A stretch of 64,000 bases of DNA from Hordeum vulgare subsp. vulgare (GCF_904849725.1 NC_058523.1:341909948-341973947); one strand, 5' to 3'. Shown: positions 44,512 through 57,557, numbered from the stretch's first letter. Numbers and translations are program-made. Notes: generated by a model from the sequence alone, not told the origin.

Positions 44512-45345
44512 CCATGTGGCTTGTGGGGGGCACGGGCACCCACTCACTTGGTGCTTGTGCCCTAGTTTTCTTACACCTCTAGAAAAATTCATTATTACTT
44601 CAAGCTCGAGTTCTTGCTCATTTTCTAAAAAAATTGACCTCTTTGCTAGGGGCTTTGTTTCCGAAACCTTTTGAAGGAATTGCTCCTTAGTATGTGACTT
44701 CTTCATTGGTCCCATTAGATTTTGTTCTAGTGGTCTATTGTTTGTTTACTACTATTGGTGACCAACAAAATGTGCTTGAATGTTCAATTTACTTGGTTCT
44801 AAGTAGTTTTAATGCATGATATAGCCTCTAGTCACTTGTGACACTAGTTGCTACCAATAATGTTTTGTTTTGTTCAATTTTTGAGTTGTCTAAAAATCCA
44901 GAAAAATATAAATGTTGAGAAGGGTGTTCTCAAGGAGCTCTTCAAGACAGAGTTCCGAGGGAACTTCACGAGAATCACCTAGGTACAATCTTCCTCGTGA
45001 CATCAAGGTGCGACCGTGTGAATGGTCGTCCAATGCTTTCATGGTTGGAGCTGGTTTTCAACATAATTTCGAACAATTTGTAGAGAATGTCGGCTTGACC
45101 ACATTCATTATAGATAAGTGTAAGCAACATCATATCCTTAGAAATACTTCCATGCAAAATCCAAATTCATGCCTAGACACAATGTGCCTAGCATTTCATT
45201 TCATCTTTATGATCGAACGTTTTAGTTACCTTTTGTTGACTTCTGTCGTATTTGCATGATTACTGCTTAGGGTAGTATGGTAGAACCTCGACCCGGTGAG
45301 TTTGATATTTTTTTACAAGAATAACTACAGGAGAAACCAGATGAG
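44512..45345 (+). pseudogene. Athila-type env-like (ATHILA ORF-1 family) fragment
   Basis: From ATG 44912 the frame reads RSSSRQSSEGTSRE, NLPRDIKVRPCEWSSNAF and FVENVGLTTFIIDKCKQH. This matches, in order, the N-terminal part of the better preserved minus-strand protein at 56510-57557. Similarity continues weakly to about 45300 (EPRPGEFDIF) through stops. The sequence 44512-44900 is a non-coding lead-in. It is cut on the left by the Tat Gypsy insertion and on the right by an LTR fragment at 45353. It lies on + while the other Athila pieces lie on -. Confidence 0.75.
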
Positions 45346-45352
45346 TCTTTTA

Positions 45353-46417
45353 TGACCCACAAGTATAGGGGATCACAACAGTCTTGGAGGAAAGTATTTT
45401 ACCCAAATTTATTGATTTGACACACGGGAGCCATAGAATATTTATAAGCCTCAATAGTTGAGGTATCAGTTCAACCACACCTGGAATATTAGTACTCTGC
45501 AGTTGATAGTTTTGATAGCAATAATAGCATTAACGACAGTAACAATACTAGTATTAGTAGTAGTTTTGTAGTTGTTGGAACAATAGTAGCAATAGTAGTA
45601 ACTTAGCAAACACAATAAAGGAAAAGCGCAGGCATGAAGTATTATTGATATTTGGATGAAATCAATCGTAACAGTCACAATCTAGAGCGAGACAGAACTA
45701 GTTCCAATTCATCAATCATATATAGGCATATATTCCGTAACTAGTTATACGTTCTTATAATAAGAAGTTGCATAACATCTTTGTCCAACTATCCCGTGGT
45801 AGTGGGTCCTAATAGAAATCTGAGGGTAATTAAGGTCTCCTTTTAATAGACAATTGGAACAAAGCATTAACACATAGTGAATACATGAACTCCTCATACT
45901 ACGGTCATCACCAAAGTGAATCCCATTTTTTGCCACCTTGGGTTATCTGGATCGTAACACGTATAGGTGCATACAACTTGGAAGATAGGATCCAAAACAC
46001 ACTTATATTCATGAAAAAATAATAGATTCAGATCCAAAATTAAGGCACTCGGGCCCGAGTGACAAGCACAAGCATAATAAAGTCATATCAACATTATTAT
46101 GAGAACTTAGTGGATACTAGGGATAAAGCCCTAACAATTTGACTCGATTACATGGTCAATCCGATCCATCTACATAATGAAATTAGTCACTCTCGTTGGT
46201 GAACACCATGAGGTTGTCGATGCAGAGGGGTTGTTGATGAAGACAACGACGATTTGCCCTCTCGAGAGCCCAAAAATGCTCCATATTAGGCCTCCAGACG
46301 AAGAATAGGAGCCGACGGCAGATCCGTATCATAAAACATGATGAAACTTCTCTCTAATTTTTTTTCTCGAAGATGGTACTTATGGAGTTGGCATGAGGTC
46401 AAACAGTGTGTGGGGGA
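45353..46417. repeat. Athila-type LTR fragment, truncated
   Basis: It begins TGACCCACAAGTATAGGGGATC, which I recognise as an LTR end of Triticeae Athila-like elements. Microsatellite-like AGTAGTAGT runs (45530-45610) are also usual for it. It ends abruptly at the LTR at 46418. No duplication was found, so the truncation mechanism is open. Confidence 0.55.
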
Positions 46418-47994
46418 TGATACTTGTGATCTGCATTGAGTTTTCCATGAAGAGGAACGGGTTATCGCAACACAACACGGGTAAGTATTTCCCTCAGTCA
46501 TAAAACCAAGGTTTATCGAACCAATAGGAATATCAACCACAATCGTCTTCAACGATTACACACAAAATAACAAACAACTTGCACCCAACTCGGGCAAGAG
46601 GGTTGTCAATCCACTTGGTCTCATTATTTGCAAGCGAATGAGGTGTCTAGATAATTGTAGATAATTCTAAAATGCAAAATAAAATAAATGAGAACAAGAT
46701 ATTCAAGGTTTTAACAATATGTTGTGAATAGACCCGGGGGCCATACCTTTCCCTAGTGGCATCTCTCATGAAAAATAGCATACGTTGGGTAAACAAATTA
46801 CTGTTGGGCAATTGATAGAAGAGCGGATAGTTATGAAATTTTCACAATAATGATCATGTAAATATAGGAATCATGTCCATAAACAAATAGGCCAACTCCT
46901 GCCAGGACCTATTAGTATTACTTCACTTCAAGAGCACTTCTATGCTTGCCTCTCTACGTATTAAGTTCATGGCAAACAAAGTAATGCTTGGAGAAAGATG
47001 GCATGATGTAGACAAAGTAAACTCAACCAATATGAATAAACCCCATCATTTTACCCTTACTTGCAGCAACACAAAGACACATCTTGTCCCCTTCTATCAC
47101 TCAGATATAGAAACTCGCCATGTTGAACCTACTAGAACACACCTCTCTCACCGAAGAAATATCAATCTAGTTGGCCAAACTATTTCAATAGATGGGAGAG
47201 AATTACAAAGCTATCATAATCATTCACATAAGAATCATATTATATATCAGAGGAGACTCAAATATTTAACATGACTAATCTGAACATAAACCCATAATTC
47301 ATCGGATCCCAACAAACGCACTCCACAAAAGTGAATTACATCATGTGGATCACAGCAAAGATGCGATGATCATTGTATTAAATATCAAGAGAGAGAGAGA
47401 GACTGCCATCTAGGTACAACCATGGACTCGTAGGTCCGTGGTGAACTACTCACACATCATCATGAGGGAAGCAAGGTTGATGAAGAAGCCCTCCGTGATC
47501 GATCGCCCCTCCGGCAGACTGCCGGAACAGAGCTCTAGAAGGCTTCCCGTCAAAACAGGGACTTGCGATGGCATAAATAGTGTTTCACAACCTCCCTCGA
47601 TGTTTTTAGGGTAGATAGGAATTTATAGGCCAGAGTGCGGAGTCAGGAGAGCCACGAGGAGGCCACAAGCCATCTGGACTCCGCCCTGCCCTAGGACGTG
47701 CCATGTTGGCTTGTGGGGCCCTCGTGCACCCTCCTACCTCCTTCCGATGCTCCACGGTCTTGTTTTGGTCCAAAAAAATCACAAAAAAATTCACGTCAAT
47801 TGTACTTCGTTTGGTAATGGAAACCTAAAAAGTGGAAAACGCGCAGAAAACGACAACTGGCACTAGGCACTGGGTCAATAGGTTAGTGCTCAAAAGTAAT
47901 ATAAATTGGTAGATAAGTACATAAAAAGTGTTATAAAATAATAACACAATAGCATGGAACAATCAAAAATTATAGATACATTGGAGATGTATCA
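46418..47994 (-). repeat. Athila-type LTR, left copy, 1577 bp
   Basis: On + it runs from TGATACTTGTGATCTGC to GGAGATGTATCA. On its right lies a PPT-like minus-strand AAGCTTGGGGATAC, so it is the 3' LTR of the minus-strand internal region 47995-54739. It is about 85% like the LTR at 54740-56347 by eye. Confidence 0.85.
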
Positions 47995-50767
47995 AGTATC
48001 CCCAAGCTTAATTCCTGCTTGTCCTCGAGTGGGTAAATGATAAAAATTGAATTTTTGATGTGACATGCTATCCATGATGTAATCTTATGCATATGTGCTA
48101 ATGAAGAAATGATGAATCAACAAATATTAACACAACAATATTTATAAATATAAGGAGCAAAACAATTAAACTTTCAAAGTGTACGATCCTCAAAGATTGT
48201 TTCACCCCTATCCATCTTTATTGTATTAGCAAGGCATGGCTCCATCTTCACCACATAACTACAAATGCCAAGCACCACGGTGCCCAAGTCAGGCAATTGG
48301 ATCGTACCTTTTCAATATGCATCAACGTTTTATTCTTCACGCAATACATGAGCGTGAACCATTGTACGTGGCATATAGATGGAATAGAAAAAGGTGGTAC
48401 GTTTTAAAGGGGTTGAAAAGTGGAGAAGATAGTCTCGTATCAACTAGGCGTACCAACGGGTTATGGAGATGCCCATCGATAGATATTGACACAAGGGGTA
48501 GGGATTTCCATGCAAATGATGCACTAGAGATACAAGTGTATGAAAGCTCTACTAAAGCTAGGTGGGGTGTGCATCCAACTTGTTTGCTCATGAAGACCTC
48601 AGGAATTTGAGGAAGCCCGTCATCGGCATATACAATCCAAGTATATAATTTTTTGATTCCCACTAGCATATGAATGATATAACATGAGACTCTCTATATG
48701 ATGAACATGGTGCCACTTTGAGGCACAAGTGTGGTAGAGGATAGTAGCAAAGTCCCTTCTCTCTTTTTCTCTCATTCATTTTCTATATGGTGAGATCATT
48801 TGGCCTCCCCCATCTTTATTTCCTCACTGGTACAATACTCTAATAATGATGATAAGCACACTTTAATTTACTTACAACTCATGGATAACTCTATATGATG
48901 AACTATGAAGCACCATGACTCAAATATGAATGCCTCTCGCAGTGTACCAGGATGTGCAATGATCTAGCGTGACATGCATTCATCATATGATAATTGGTGG
49001 CTTTGCCACAAATGCTATTATGAATGGTGGCTTTGCCACAAATACCATGTCGGCTCTATATGATCATGCAAAGCAATATGATGATGAACAGACTAGTCAT
49101 GTGAAGTGACGATGAAATTTACATGGCAATATATCTCGGAATGGCTATGGAAATTCCATAATAGGTAGGTATGGTGGTTGTTTTGAGGAGGACATAATAA
49201 GGGTTTGGATGCACCAGCGAAAGTTGCACCAATCCTCGAGGTGAGAATGGGCTATGCGTGGTACCTGAGAGCCTAGCAAATCTGAGGAGGTGAGATTGCG
49301 TATGTCCATGGTGTCAGATTAGTCATAAAGAAGTCATACTTATTGCAAAGTTTTATTAGTTTTATCACAAGTCAAAGTACTAACCACATGCCCCGAGGGA
49401 GAGAGTTGGTAGGAATCAACCATCGCGCGACTAGGACTCGAAACAACACTAGGTTTTCAATGAGGAATAGAAATGCTCACACATCATCATCATTCCCTTT
49501 TAATTTTTTTAGATGTTTGAGAAGTTTTGACATCTTTTAATATCGCACCTCTATAAATTAATGATTATGCACTCACACCCTTTCATATCACCACATCAAT
49601 ATCATTAGCCACAATTTCTCTATATGCCCTACATGATGGTTTTAATTATCACTCATTATTTTTGATATAGTCTTATGACCCATGCAAATTACCTTCACTG
49701 TTTATTAACTCTCAAACAAGTATAAGTGAGGAACGAGAGCATATTATTTCTATAAAATCTACATGCCATCATGCTCAAAAAGATATAAGTGAAGTACTAG
49801 ACCAACTGCTAAGCTCAAAAGATATAAGTGAAGCACATAGAGTATTCTAACTAATAAACATGATGGTGCATCTCTCTCAAATAGGTGTGTCCAGCAATTA
49901 ATGATTGTGGCAAACTAAAATTAAAAGTAAACAAAAGCAAATGATGCCCCAAGCAAAACTTATATCATGTGATGAATAAAAATGTAGCTCCAAGTAACAT
50001 ACCGATGGATTGAGACGAAAGAGGGGATGCCTTCCCGGGGCGTCCCCAAGCTTAGATGCTTGATTACTCCTAGATTATTACATTGGTGTGCCTTGTGCAT
50101 CCCTAAGCTTAGGCTCTTGCCACTTCTCATTCCTTTGTCCATCGAGATAATACCCAAAACTTGAAAACTTCAACCACACAAAACTCAACAAAACTTCGTG
50201 AGATCCGTTAGTATAGGCAACATAATAAATACTTTTAGGTACTATTATAAATTGATTATTATTTTATTTTAGCATAATGTACTTTATTCTAACTTAACCA
50301 TGGCTTATACCCCCGATATAATCCATAGCATAATTAAAACAAGTAAACTATGCATGCAAAAATAGAATATGTTTAAAAGAAAGCAGTCTATAGTAATATA
50401 TTTAATTGGCATACTTATGTAACTCCAACAATTTTGAGAAATTAGGACGATCTTAGGAATTTGTATGTAAGTACTGTTTAAGAAATTGAGCTTAAAAAGA
50501 CATTCCACTAAAATCAGAGAAATTTTGTACTGGGCGTCAAAGTTTCTGTTTTTGCACCATATCAATTCTAGTCATCATGCAAATCACCCCAAAGGATTTA
50601 CTTGTCACTAACACTAATTAAAACATAAAAACACAATCATTACAGTAGCAAAAATTATGTCATAATAAGCAAAAAGAAATTAGACAGCAAAAATTGAAGA
50701 TAACTATTGGGTTTCCTCCCAACAAGCGCTATTGTTTTACGCCCCTAGCTAGGCATATTGCATAATT
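47995..50767 (-). other. non-coding internal region of the Athila-type element
   Basis: 2.8 kb without reverse transcriptase, integrase or env-like coding. An open plus-strand frame of 124 codons (48236-48610) and its minus-strand overlap have no recognisable domain. Minus-strand GCTAGGGGCGTAAAACAATAGCGC (near 50730-50760) is a typical stretch after protease in non-autonomous Athila-like elements. The element therefore lacks pol. Confidence 0.6.
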
Positions 50768-51591
50768 TCAAGTGTTGTCATTCTTGACATTGAATCTATA
50801 AGTGTCCATAATGATAGAATCATAAGGTGGTTTGATTCTATTTCTAGGGAAGTGTTCCATTCCTTTCTTTATTGGGAATTGGAACCTTATGTTGCCCTCT
50901 TTGATATCAATGATTGCACATATAGTTTGTAGGAAGGGTCTTCCAAGTATAATGGGACAAGTAGGGTTGCAATCAATATCAAGCACAATAAAATATACAT
51001 GCACATAATTTTTGTTTGCAATGATAAGCACATTGTTAATTCTATCTAAAGGTTTCTTACTGGTAGAATCCGCAAGATGCAAGTTAAGGGAACATTCTTC
51101 AATATTAGTGAGACAAAGTACATCACATAAAGCTTTAGGTATAGTGGAAACACTAGCAACAAGGTTACACAGAGCATTGAATTTATATTTATTTATCTTA
51201 ATTTTGATAGTAGGTTCCCACTCATCATGCAACTTTCTAGGAATAGAAACTTCGTTCTCAAGTTTCTCATCACACGCTTTTACCGTAGCTTCTACTATAT
51301 GTTGAGTAATAGATTTATTTTGTTCATAAGCATTGGGTGAGATAATAATGGATTACAGAAAGGAAATACATTATACAAAAGATCAATTATCATAATTAAA
51401 GTGCTTGTAGTCCAAGATAGTGGGCACATCACTAGTTAAAGTTTTGACATCTCCAAACCCACTATTTTCAATTTTATCATTAAAATCATCACCCTCCAAG
51501 CAAACAGGACGCTCGTTAACTAGAGTTGACTCATACCTAGTCCCTTTATAATTAGTATTCAGGGAAGAAAACAAAGATTCAATAGGATAAG
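50768..51591 (-). pseudogene. Athila-type protease region
   Basis: The minus-strand frame 51232-50768 reads KINKYKFNALCNLVASVST, then IPKALCDVL, PIILGRPFLQTICAIIDIKEG and a C-terminal YRFNVKNDNT. This is the retropepsin-like region of Athila elements, but the catalytic D-x-G segment is altered to N-L-V. Upstream (51233-51591) decayed gag-protease linker continues until the solo LTR at 51592. Confidence 0.75.
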
Positions 51592-53246
51592 TGATACGTC
51601 CCAAACCTATCTATAATTTCTGATTGTTCCATGATCTTTTGGGTGACATTGTTATATGTTTTGCTACACTTTTATATCTTTTTATACATATTTGGACTGA
51701 CCTACTAACTCAGTGCACCCAGTACCAGTTTCTGTCTGCTGATGTCATTTTTAGAGGGGCTTTTACCTAAATTTCCAGAGCCCCAAAAATTCCGAGAAAA
51801 ATATATAAAACTCAGCGTGACGGAAGCTTCTAGATCACCGAAGATGGGCCAAAGGGGATCCAGGGGCTGCCCAGGCGGCCTCCCTGCGCGGCCTGGCCCC
51901 TGGCCGCGCCCACATGTCGACTGGGTGGGCCCTACCTCCTCTGACGTCCTCCTTTGGCCTATATTTACCCCTCCGATCAGAAACCCTTCCAGCATATCCA
52001 GAATCGCGAATTTCTCCATCGTTTCGCCGCCGCAGCGCTTCCGAGATCGGGAGTGTCAGGAGACCTCTTACCGGCACCCTACCGGAGGGAGGATTGACCT
52101 CCCGGAGCTTCTCCACCGCCATGGACGCTTCTCGAACGTGTCGTGAGTAGTCCTCCTTGGACCATGAGTCCATGACCAGTAGTTATGTGATGTCTTCTCT
52201 CCAATCTTGTGCTTCCATGATTAGCCCTTGTGAGCTGCCCTACATGATCAAGGCATCTATGTAATCTTCATGCTATTGCTATCTCGGTTTGTTGGGATCC
52301 GATGGATTATGAGATTATGTTCAGATTGTTATGAGTTATATATTTGATTATCCTTTTATATTATGTTCTTTAGTGATTCATGCATGTTCTCCGTTGCTCT
52401 TTATTGCTTTGGCCGAGTAGTAGATTGTAACTCCAAGAGGGAGCGTTATGCATGATTGTGGGTTCATGCCCCCTGATGTCTAGCTTGAGTGATAGAAACA
52501 TGAGACTAGGGGATGTGTTGTTGCCACCAGGGAGAAAACAACGGTGCTTGAGACCACGGTTGCAAGGATTGTTTACCTTACGCATAGTTCGTTAATGCAG
52601 TTGTCCGTTGCTTTGAGTTTACACTTTGGGTGGGGCTCGCAACTTAATACCAGCAAGATGTTCTGGATAGATATCTCGAGGTGGATGATTAGTAAGTAGA
52701 TGCTGATGAATAAACGGTCTACTTGTCTTGGCGTACTGCTCATTACTATTGAGCCTCTAACTTTCAAGTAGCATAATTAGCATTGCGGTGCGTTTATAAT
52801 TCTATCAATTGCCCAGCTGGAATTTGTTTACCCAATCATAGTTGTTTATCGTCTTTTGGGAGAGAGACATCACTAGTGAACATCATGTGACTCCGGTCCA
52901 TATCACCACCATTGCTTACACCTCCATCATTTACTGCTTTTATTTACTTTTCCGTTGCAATCACTATTACTATTCCCTCTTGTGTTTCGATCCTTTCCAA
53001 ACTACAAGGCCGGAGAGATTGACAACCTCTCTGTACTCGTTGGGAGCAAAGTTATTTGTTGTGTGTGCAGGTCCACGTCTTCTGCTAGAGCCAGGGCAGG
53101 GGACACCTACTGTTGATCCTTGGAGTCCTCCTGGTTCGATAAACCTTACAGTCTCCGTGTAAGGGAACTTGCTGCTGACTACATCTCCACCTTCCACTTG
53201 GGGTAAACAACGAGGGGCGAGAAGTATATTCATCAATTCGTCATCA
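51592..53246 (+). repeat. solo LTR, Athila-type, 1655 bp
   Basis: It runs from TGATACGTCCCAAACC to CGTCATCA, with a perfect duplication ATAAG (51587-51591 and 53247-53251). Its start resembles the other TGATAC LTRs here but belongs to a different subfamily and lies in the opposite orientation. A TATA-like CCTATATTTACCC lies near 51958. It splits gag from protease of the minus-strand element. Confidence 0.95.
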
Positions 53247-54520
53247 ATAAGTAGCAATCATTTTAAGGTCTTCATCATGATTATGCTAAAAACCGGGTGG
53301 AAGAGCCTTTTCTAGGAATTCTCGCTTAGCTCTCAACTTAGCGGTCCTCTCGTTACTCTCATTGATTGAAACTTGGATATAAATAATAGTCTAATTAGAA
53401 TCATGCTTAGGAGGCAAAGTTTTACTTTTAAGAGTCTCTACATCAAGAGCAATTATATCCACATTCTTAGCCAAAGTATGAACAATATGCAATTTTTCCT
53501 CTACCACAGTATTGAAAACTTTTTGAGAATTAATGAATTACTTAATTGTGTTATCAATATGAGAGGGTACCCTATTAGAATTTGTAGAAGAATTTCCATA
53601 TGAATTCCCATAAGAATTTCCATAGTCGTTGGAAGAATTACCGGGATACGACCTAGGATTGAAATTACCTCTATAAGCATTGTTGTTAACATTATTTCGA
53701 GAGACAAAGTTCACATCAATAACATCATTATTTTGCTCAATGAAGGTAGACAATGGCATATAATTAGGATCAACATGAGCATTTTTATTAGCAACCAAAT
53801 TCATAAGAGCATCTACTTTGTCACTCAAAGTAGCGATTTTTTCCATAGAATTTACCTTCTTACCAGTTGGAGCTTGTTCGGTATGCCATTGAGAATATTT
53901 GAACATAATATTGTACAGAAGTTTGGTGGCCTATCCTAGGGTCACCTCCATGAAGGTACCATGTGCAACAGAATCTAGAAGATTTTTGGATGCAAAATTT
54001 AGTCTCTCATAGGAATTTTGAATAATCATCCATAAGTTTAAACCATGTGCAGGACAGTTTATTATCATCAATTACATTATATCCCAAGATTGAGAAACAT
54101 GTTCTTGTTTTTTTATTTAAAATTCATTATTTGATTTCTTAGGGAGATGATCCTAGCAGGAGGGAAATAGTTGCTAATGAAAGCATGTTTAGACTTATCC
54201 CATGTTCTAATACTATTGCCTGGCAAAGATGGCCAAGCTTTTGCTTTATCTCTAAGAGAAAATGGAAATAATTTTAATTTCACAATATCATTGTCCAGGT
54301 CATTTTTATTTTTCATATCACAAAGTTCCACAAAAGCATTGAGACGTGAAGCTGGATCCTCATTAGGACTTCCCGAAAATTGATCTTTCATGACAAGATT
54401 TAGCAATGGAGCATTAATATCAAAAGCATCCGCACTAGTGGCGGGTGGTATGGGAGTACCAATAAAATCATTATTATTAGTATTTGAGAAGTCACACAAC
54501 TTAGTAGTATCTTGAGACAT
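53247..54520 (-). pseudogene. gag: Athila-type Gag
   Basis: From ATG 54518-54520 the frame reads the Gypsy capsid region (INAPLLNLVMKDQFSG, NEDPASRLNAFVELC, LKLFPFSLRDKAKAW, RNQIMNFK) and stops at 54113. A second block, 53906-53538, holds the C-terminal part (YSQWHTEQAPTGKK, DKVDALMNLV) and a repetitive Asn/Gly/Ser tail (NSYGNSYGNS). The interval 53907-54112 has frame changes, and a third part is cut by the solo LTR. No zinc knuckle was found. It is recognisable but not functional. Confidence 0.85.
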
Positions 54521-54710
54521 GGTGACTACGCAAGCAAAGTAATAATGTAACAAGCAAACTAGAGAACGAAGATGCAATCTAGTGACAAGCTAAGCAAGCA
54601 AAGATAAATAATTTTCTTTTTTATGAGACAAACTGAACATACCAGAAAATAAAAAGAGGAAAAAGTGAATGAAATTTTGTGTGGACTTACTTGATAGTTG
54701 GTGATGACAT

Positions 54711-54725
54711 TCCCCGGCAACGGCG
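54711..54725 (-). other. primer-binding site of the Athila-type element
   Basis: Minus-strand CGCCGTTGCCGGGGA is the core of the common Gypsy primer site TGGCGCCGTTGCCGGGGA. It lies 14 bases inside the LTR at 54740. Confidence 0.8.
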
Positions 54726-54739
54726 TTAGAAATCCTTCG

Positions 54740-56347
54740 TGATACTTGTGATCTGGGTTGGGTTTTCCGTGAAGAGGAACTGGTTATGGCAGCACAATGC
54801 AGGTAAGTACTTCCCTCAGTTATGGAGCCAATGTTTATCGAACCAATACGAATATCAACCACAACCATCTTCAACAGCTCCACACAAAAGAATAAACAGC
54901 TTGTACCCAACGCGGGCAAGATGGTTGTCAATACCCTTGGTCTCGTTATTTGCAAGCGAATGAGGCATGTAGATAATTGTGAAATGCGAAAACTAAAAGT
55001 AAATAAATAGCAGCAAGGTATTGAAGGTTTTAGCAATATGTTGTGAATAAACCCGGGGGAAATAGCTTTCCCTAGTGGCATCTCTTAGAAAAAATAGCGC
55101 ACAATGGATAAACAAATTACTGTTGGGCAATTGATAGAAGAGAGGATAGTTATGTGACTTCACGGCAATGATGATGTAAATATAGGCATCACATTGATAA
55201 GCAAATAAACCGACTCCTGCCTGCACCTATTACTATTACTTCACTTCGAGAGCGCTTCTATGCTTGCCTCTCTACGTATTAAGTTCACGACAAACGAAAT
55301 AATGCTTGAAGAAAGATGAGATGATGTAGACAAAGTAAACTCGACCAATATGAATAAAACCCATCGTGTTAACCTTCGTAGCATCAACACAAAGATGCAA
55401 CTTGTCCCCACCTGTCACTAGGATATAGGAACTTGCCAGGTTGAACCTACTACAACACAACTCTTTCACCGAAGAAATATCAATCTTGTTGGCCAAACTA
55501 TTTCAATAGGTCAGAGAGAATTACGAAGCTATCATAACCATGCACATAAAAATCATGTTATATATCAAAGGAGACTCAAACATTTATCATGCTTAATCTA
55601 ATGAAAAAATCAGACTTCATCAAATCCCAACAAACGCACCGCACAAAAGTGAATTACATCATGTGGATCAAAGCAAAGATGCGATGATCATTGTATTTAA
55701 GATCAAGAGAGAGAGATTGCCATCTAGGTACTGCCATGGACCCCTAGGTCTGTGGTGAACTACTAACACATCATCATGAGGGCAGCAAGGTTGATGAAGA
55801 ATCCCTCCATGATTGTTCCCCCCTCCAGTAGAGTGCCTGAACGGAGCTCTAGTTGGCCTCCCGTCGGAACAGAGACTTGCGCCGACGTAAAAAGTGTTTC
55901 AGGACCTCCCTTGATGCTTTTAGCGTAGATAGGAATTTATAGGCCAGAGAACAAAGTCGGGAGAGCCAGGAGGCAGCCACAAGCCATCTGGGCACCCCAT
56001 GCCCTAGGGCGTGCCATGTTGGCTTGTGGGGCCCTCGTGCACCCTCCTGCCTCCTTCTGATGCTCCACGGTATTATTTTGGTCCAGAAAAACTCACAAAA
56101 GGTTCATGTCAAGTGGACTTCGTTTGGTACTGAAAACCTGAAAAGTGAAAAAACATGCAGAAAACAACAACACGCAGTGGGCACCAGGTCAATTGGTTAC
56201 TACTAAAAAATAATATAAATTAATAGATAAGTACACAAAAGTATTCTAAAACGATAACATAATAGGATGGACCAATAAAGTGTAGTGAATTTTTTACTGC
56301 TAACTCATAAAAAGTATTCTAAAATGATAACATAATAGGATGGATCA
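54740..56347 (-). repeat. Athila-type LTR, middle copy, 1608 bp
   Basis: On + it starts TGATACTTGTGATCTGGG and ends GGATGGATCA. Compared with the left copy it lacks about 35 bases next to the outer end and has a partial tandem duplication of about 70 bases (AAAGTATTCTAAAA...ATAGGATGGA at about 56237-56276 and 56308-56345). A primer site lies on its left and a PPT-like AAGCTTGGGGG (minus) on its right. It thus ends one internal region and begins another. Confidence 0.8.
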
Positions 56348-56509
56348 ACACCCCCAAGCTTTGAACACCGTAAAGTGTAGTGAATTTGTGAACATGGAAT
56401 GAAATGTCGGTGAGAACACGTAGTCCCTCAAGCTTAGGGTCTTGGCCTAACTTGGTCTAGGGCCACTGATAGTATCTGTCAGGTGTAGGGTAGAACTTGT
56501 TTTGTGGCA
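56348..56509 (-). other. PPT and 3' untranslated region after the env-like ORF
   Basis: Minus-strand AAGCTTGGGGGTG at about 56348-56362 is PPT-like. The remainder is decayed C-terminal coding of the env-like protein. Confidence 0.6.
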
Positions 56510-57557
56510 CTAGAGTGTCCAATGGTTGTTCCTTGTTCTCTGCAGCCACCAAGGTTGCTCGATACTCGGTGATGTCGTCTGGAAGTATCTTCCCATGGCA
56601 TGAAAATCAAACAAGGCAAGAGCAAGCAACGAAAAAGCATCACGTGTTTTCTCACTGTATATCACATTATAATGACAGTGATGCGGGGTAGCAGGATCAT
56701 TAATAAAGTGGTATTTTACCATGGAAGCATGGTTAAGGTAAGTCTCATGAAGCATACGATCATCATCATGGATAGCCACACTAAGGTGCCTAGCAAGATG
56801 ACTAGTGTAAATACCACCGTAAATACTACGCCTTGTTCTATTAGTATGAAGACAACATGCGACAATGGCTCCCACACTATAAGTCCTCTCTTTGAAAAGT
56901 GCACAATGCAAGAGAGCAAGGTGAGGAGAACTAAGTGTTCGACCTTCTTGTCTACCAGTTAGACAACTTCCTATAAATAGAGCAAAGTAATACACGAAAG
57001 GAAAATGCAAATTCGAAGCACTGTCTTTACAAACGCCTCTAAATTCCCCCATAGTTAAAGCGTAAACAAAATCTTCAAACTCATCTGGCCTAGGTTCATC
57101 TAGTATCCCCTCATAAGGAAGCATGCATATTTCATAGAAGTATTCAAAAGGCAATTTGAAGGTATGTTCATATAAATGGAATACTATTGCAGGCTTCTCC
57201 CGTCTAGGCATGAGATGGAAATGGTGCACAAAATTATTGGTGAGGAGTTGGTACTGGTCACACTTATCTGCGATGAAGTTTGTTAAGCCAATGATGTCCA
57301 AGAATTGATCAAACTCGTGGCGTAAAATGGCTTCATTCCTGAACGTGTTGCATGGCCGTTCACATGGTTTCACCTTGGACCTTCGAGGAAGATTTATCAC
57401 AGGTGGTCCTCTCGAAGTTCTTGCTGAACTCCGACTTGAGGAGCCCCTCGTAAATATATTTCTGACATTTTCCTTCACTAAATTTTTTGAAGCTTTTGAC
57501 CATGAGAAAGAGGGGAATAAACTTAACAAAGTAGATAGCAACAACTCATATGGATGT
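56510..57557 (-). pseudogene. Athila env-like protein (ATHILA ORF-1 family), N-terminus cut by BARE insertion
   Basis: The minus-strand frame is open for about 349 codons from the BARE junction at 57557 to a stop at 56510. Recognisable blocks: NLPRRSKVKPCERPCNTF, FLDIIGLTNFIADKC, EYFYEICMLPYEG, EPRPDEFEDFVYALTMGEF, YYFALFIGSCLTGRQEGRT, FKERTYSVGAIVACCL. This is the ATHILA ORF-1 type protein (PF03078-like) encoded after pol in Triticeae Athila elements. It has no ATG in view, because the start lay beyond the BARE insertion point. The C-terminus changes frame after DFHAMGRYF. Its function is unknown. Confidence 0.82.

Noticed and set aside
46406..46417. Target duplication between the LTR fragment at 45353 and the LTR at 46418
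   Set aside because: GGGGA left of 46418 has no partner at the far end of the Athila unit, and no 5-bp match flanks the 45353 fragment.
48236..48610. 124-codon plus-strand frame in the Athila internal region
   Set aside because: It has no domain, lies antisense in a non-coding part of a decayed element, and competes with an equally long minus-strand frame.
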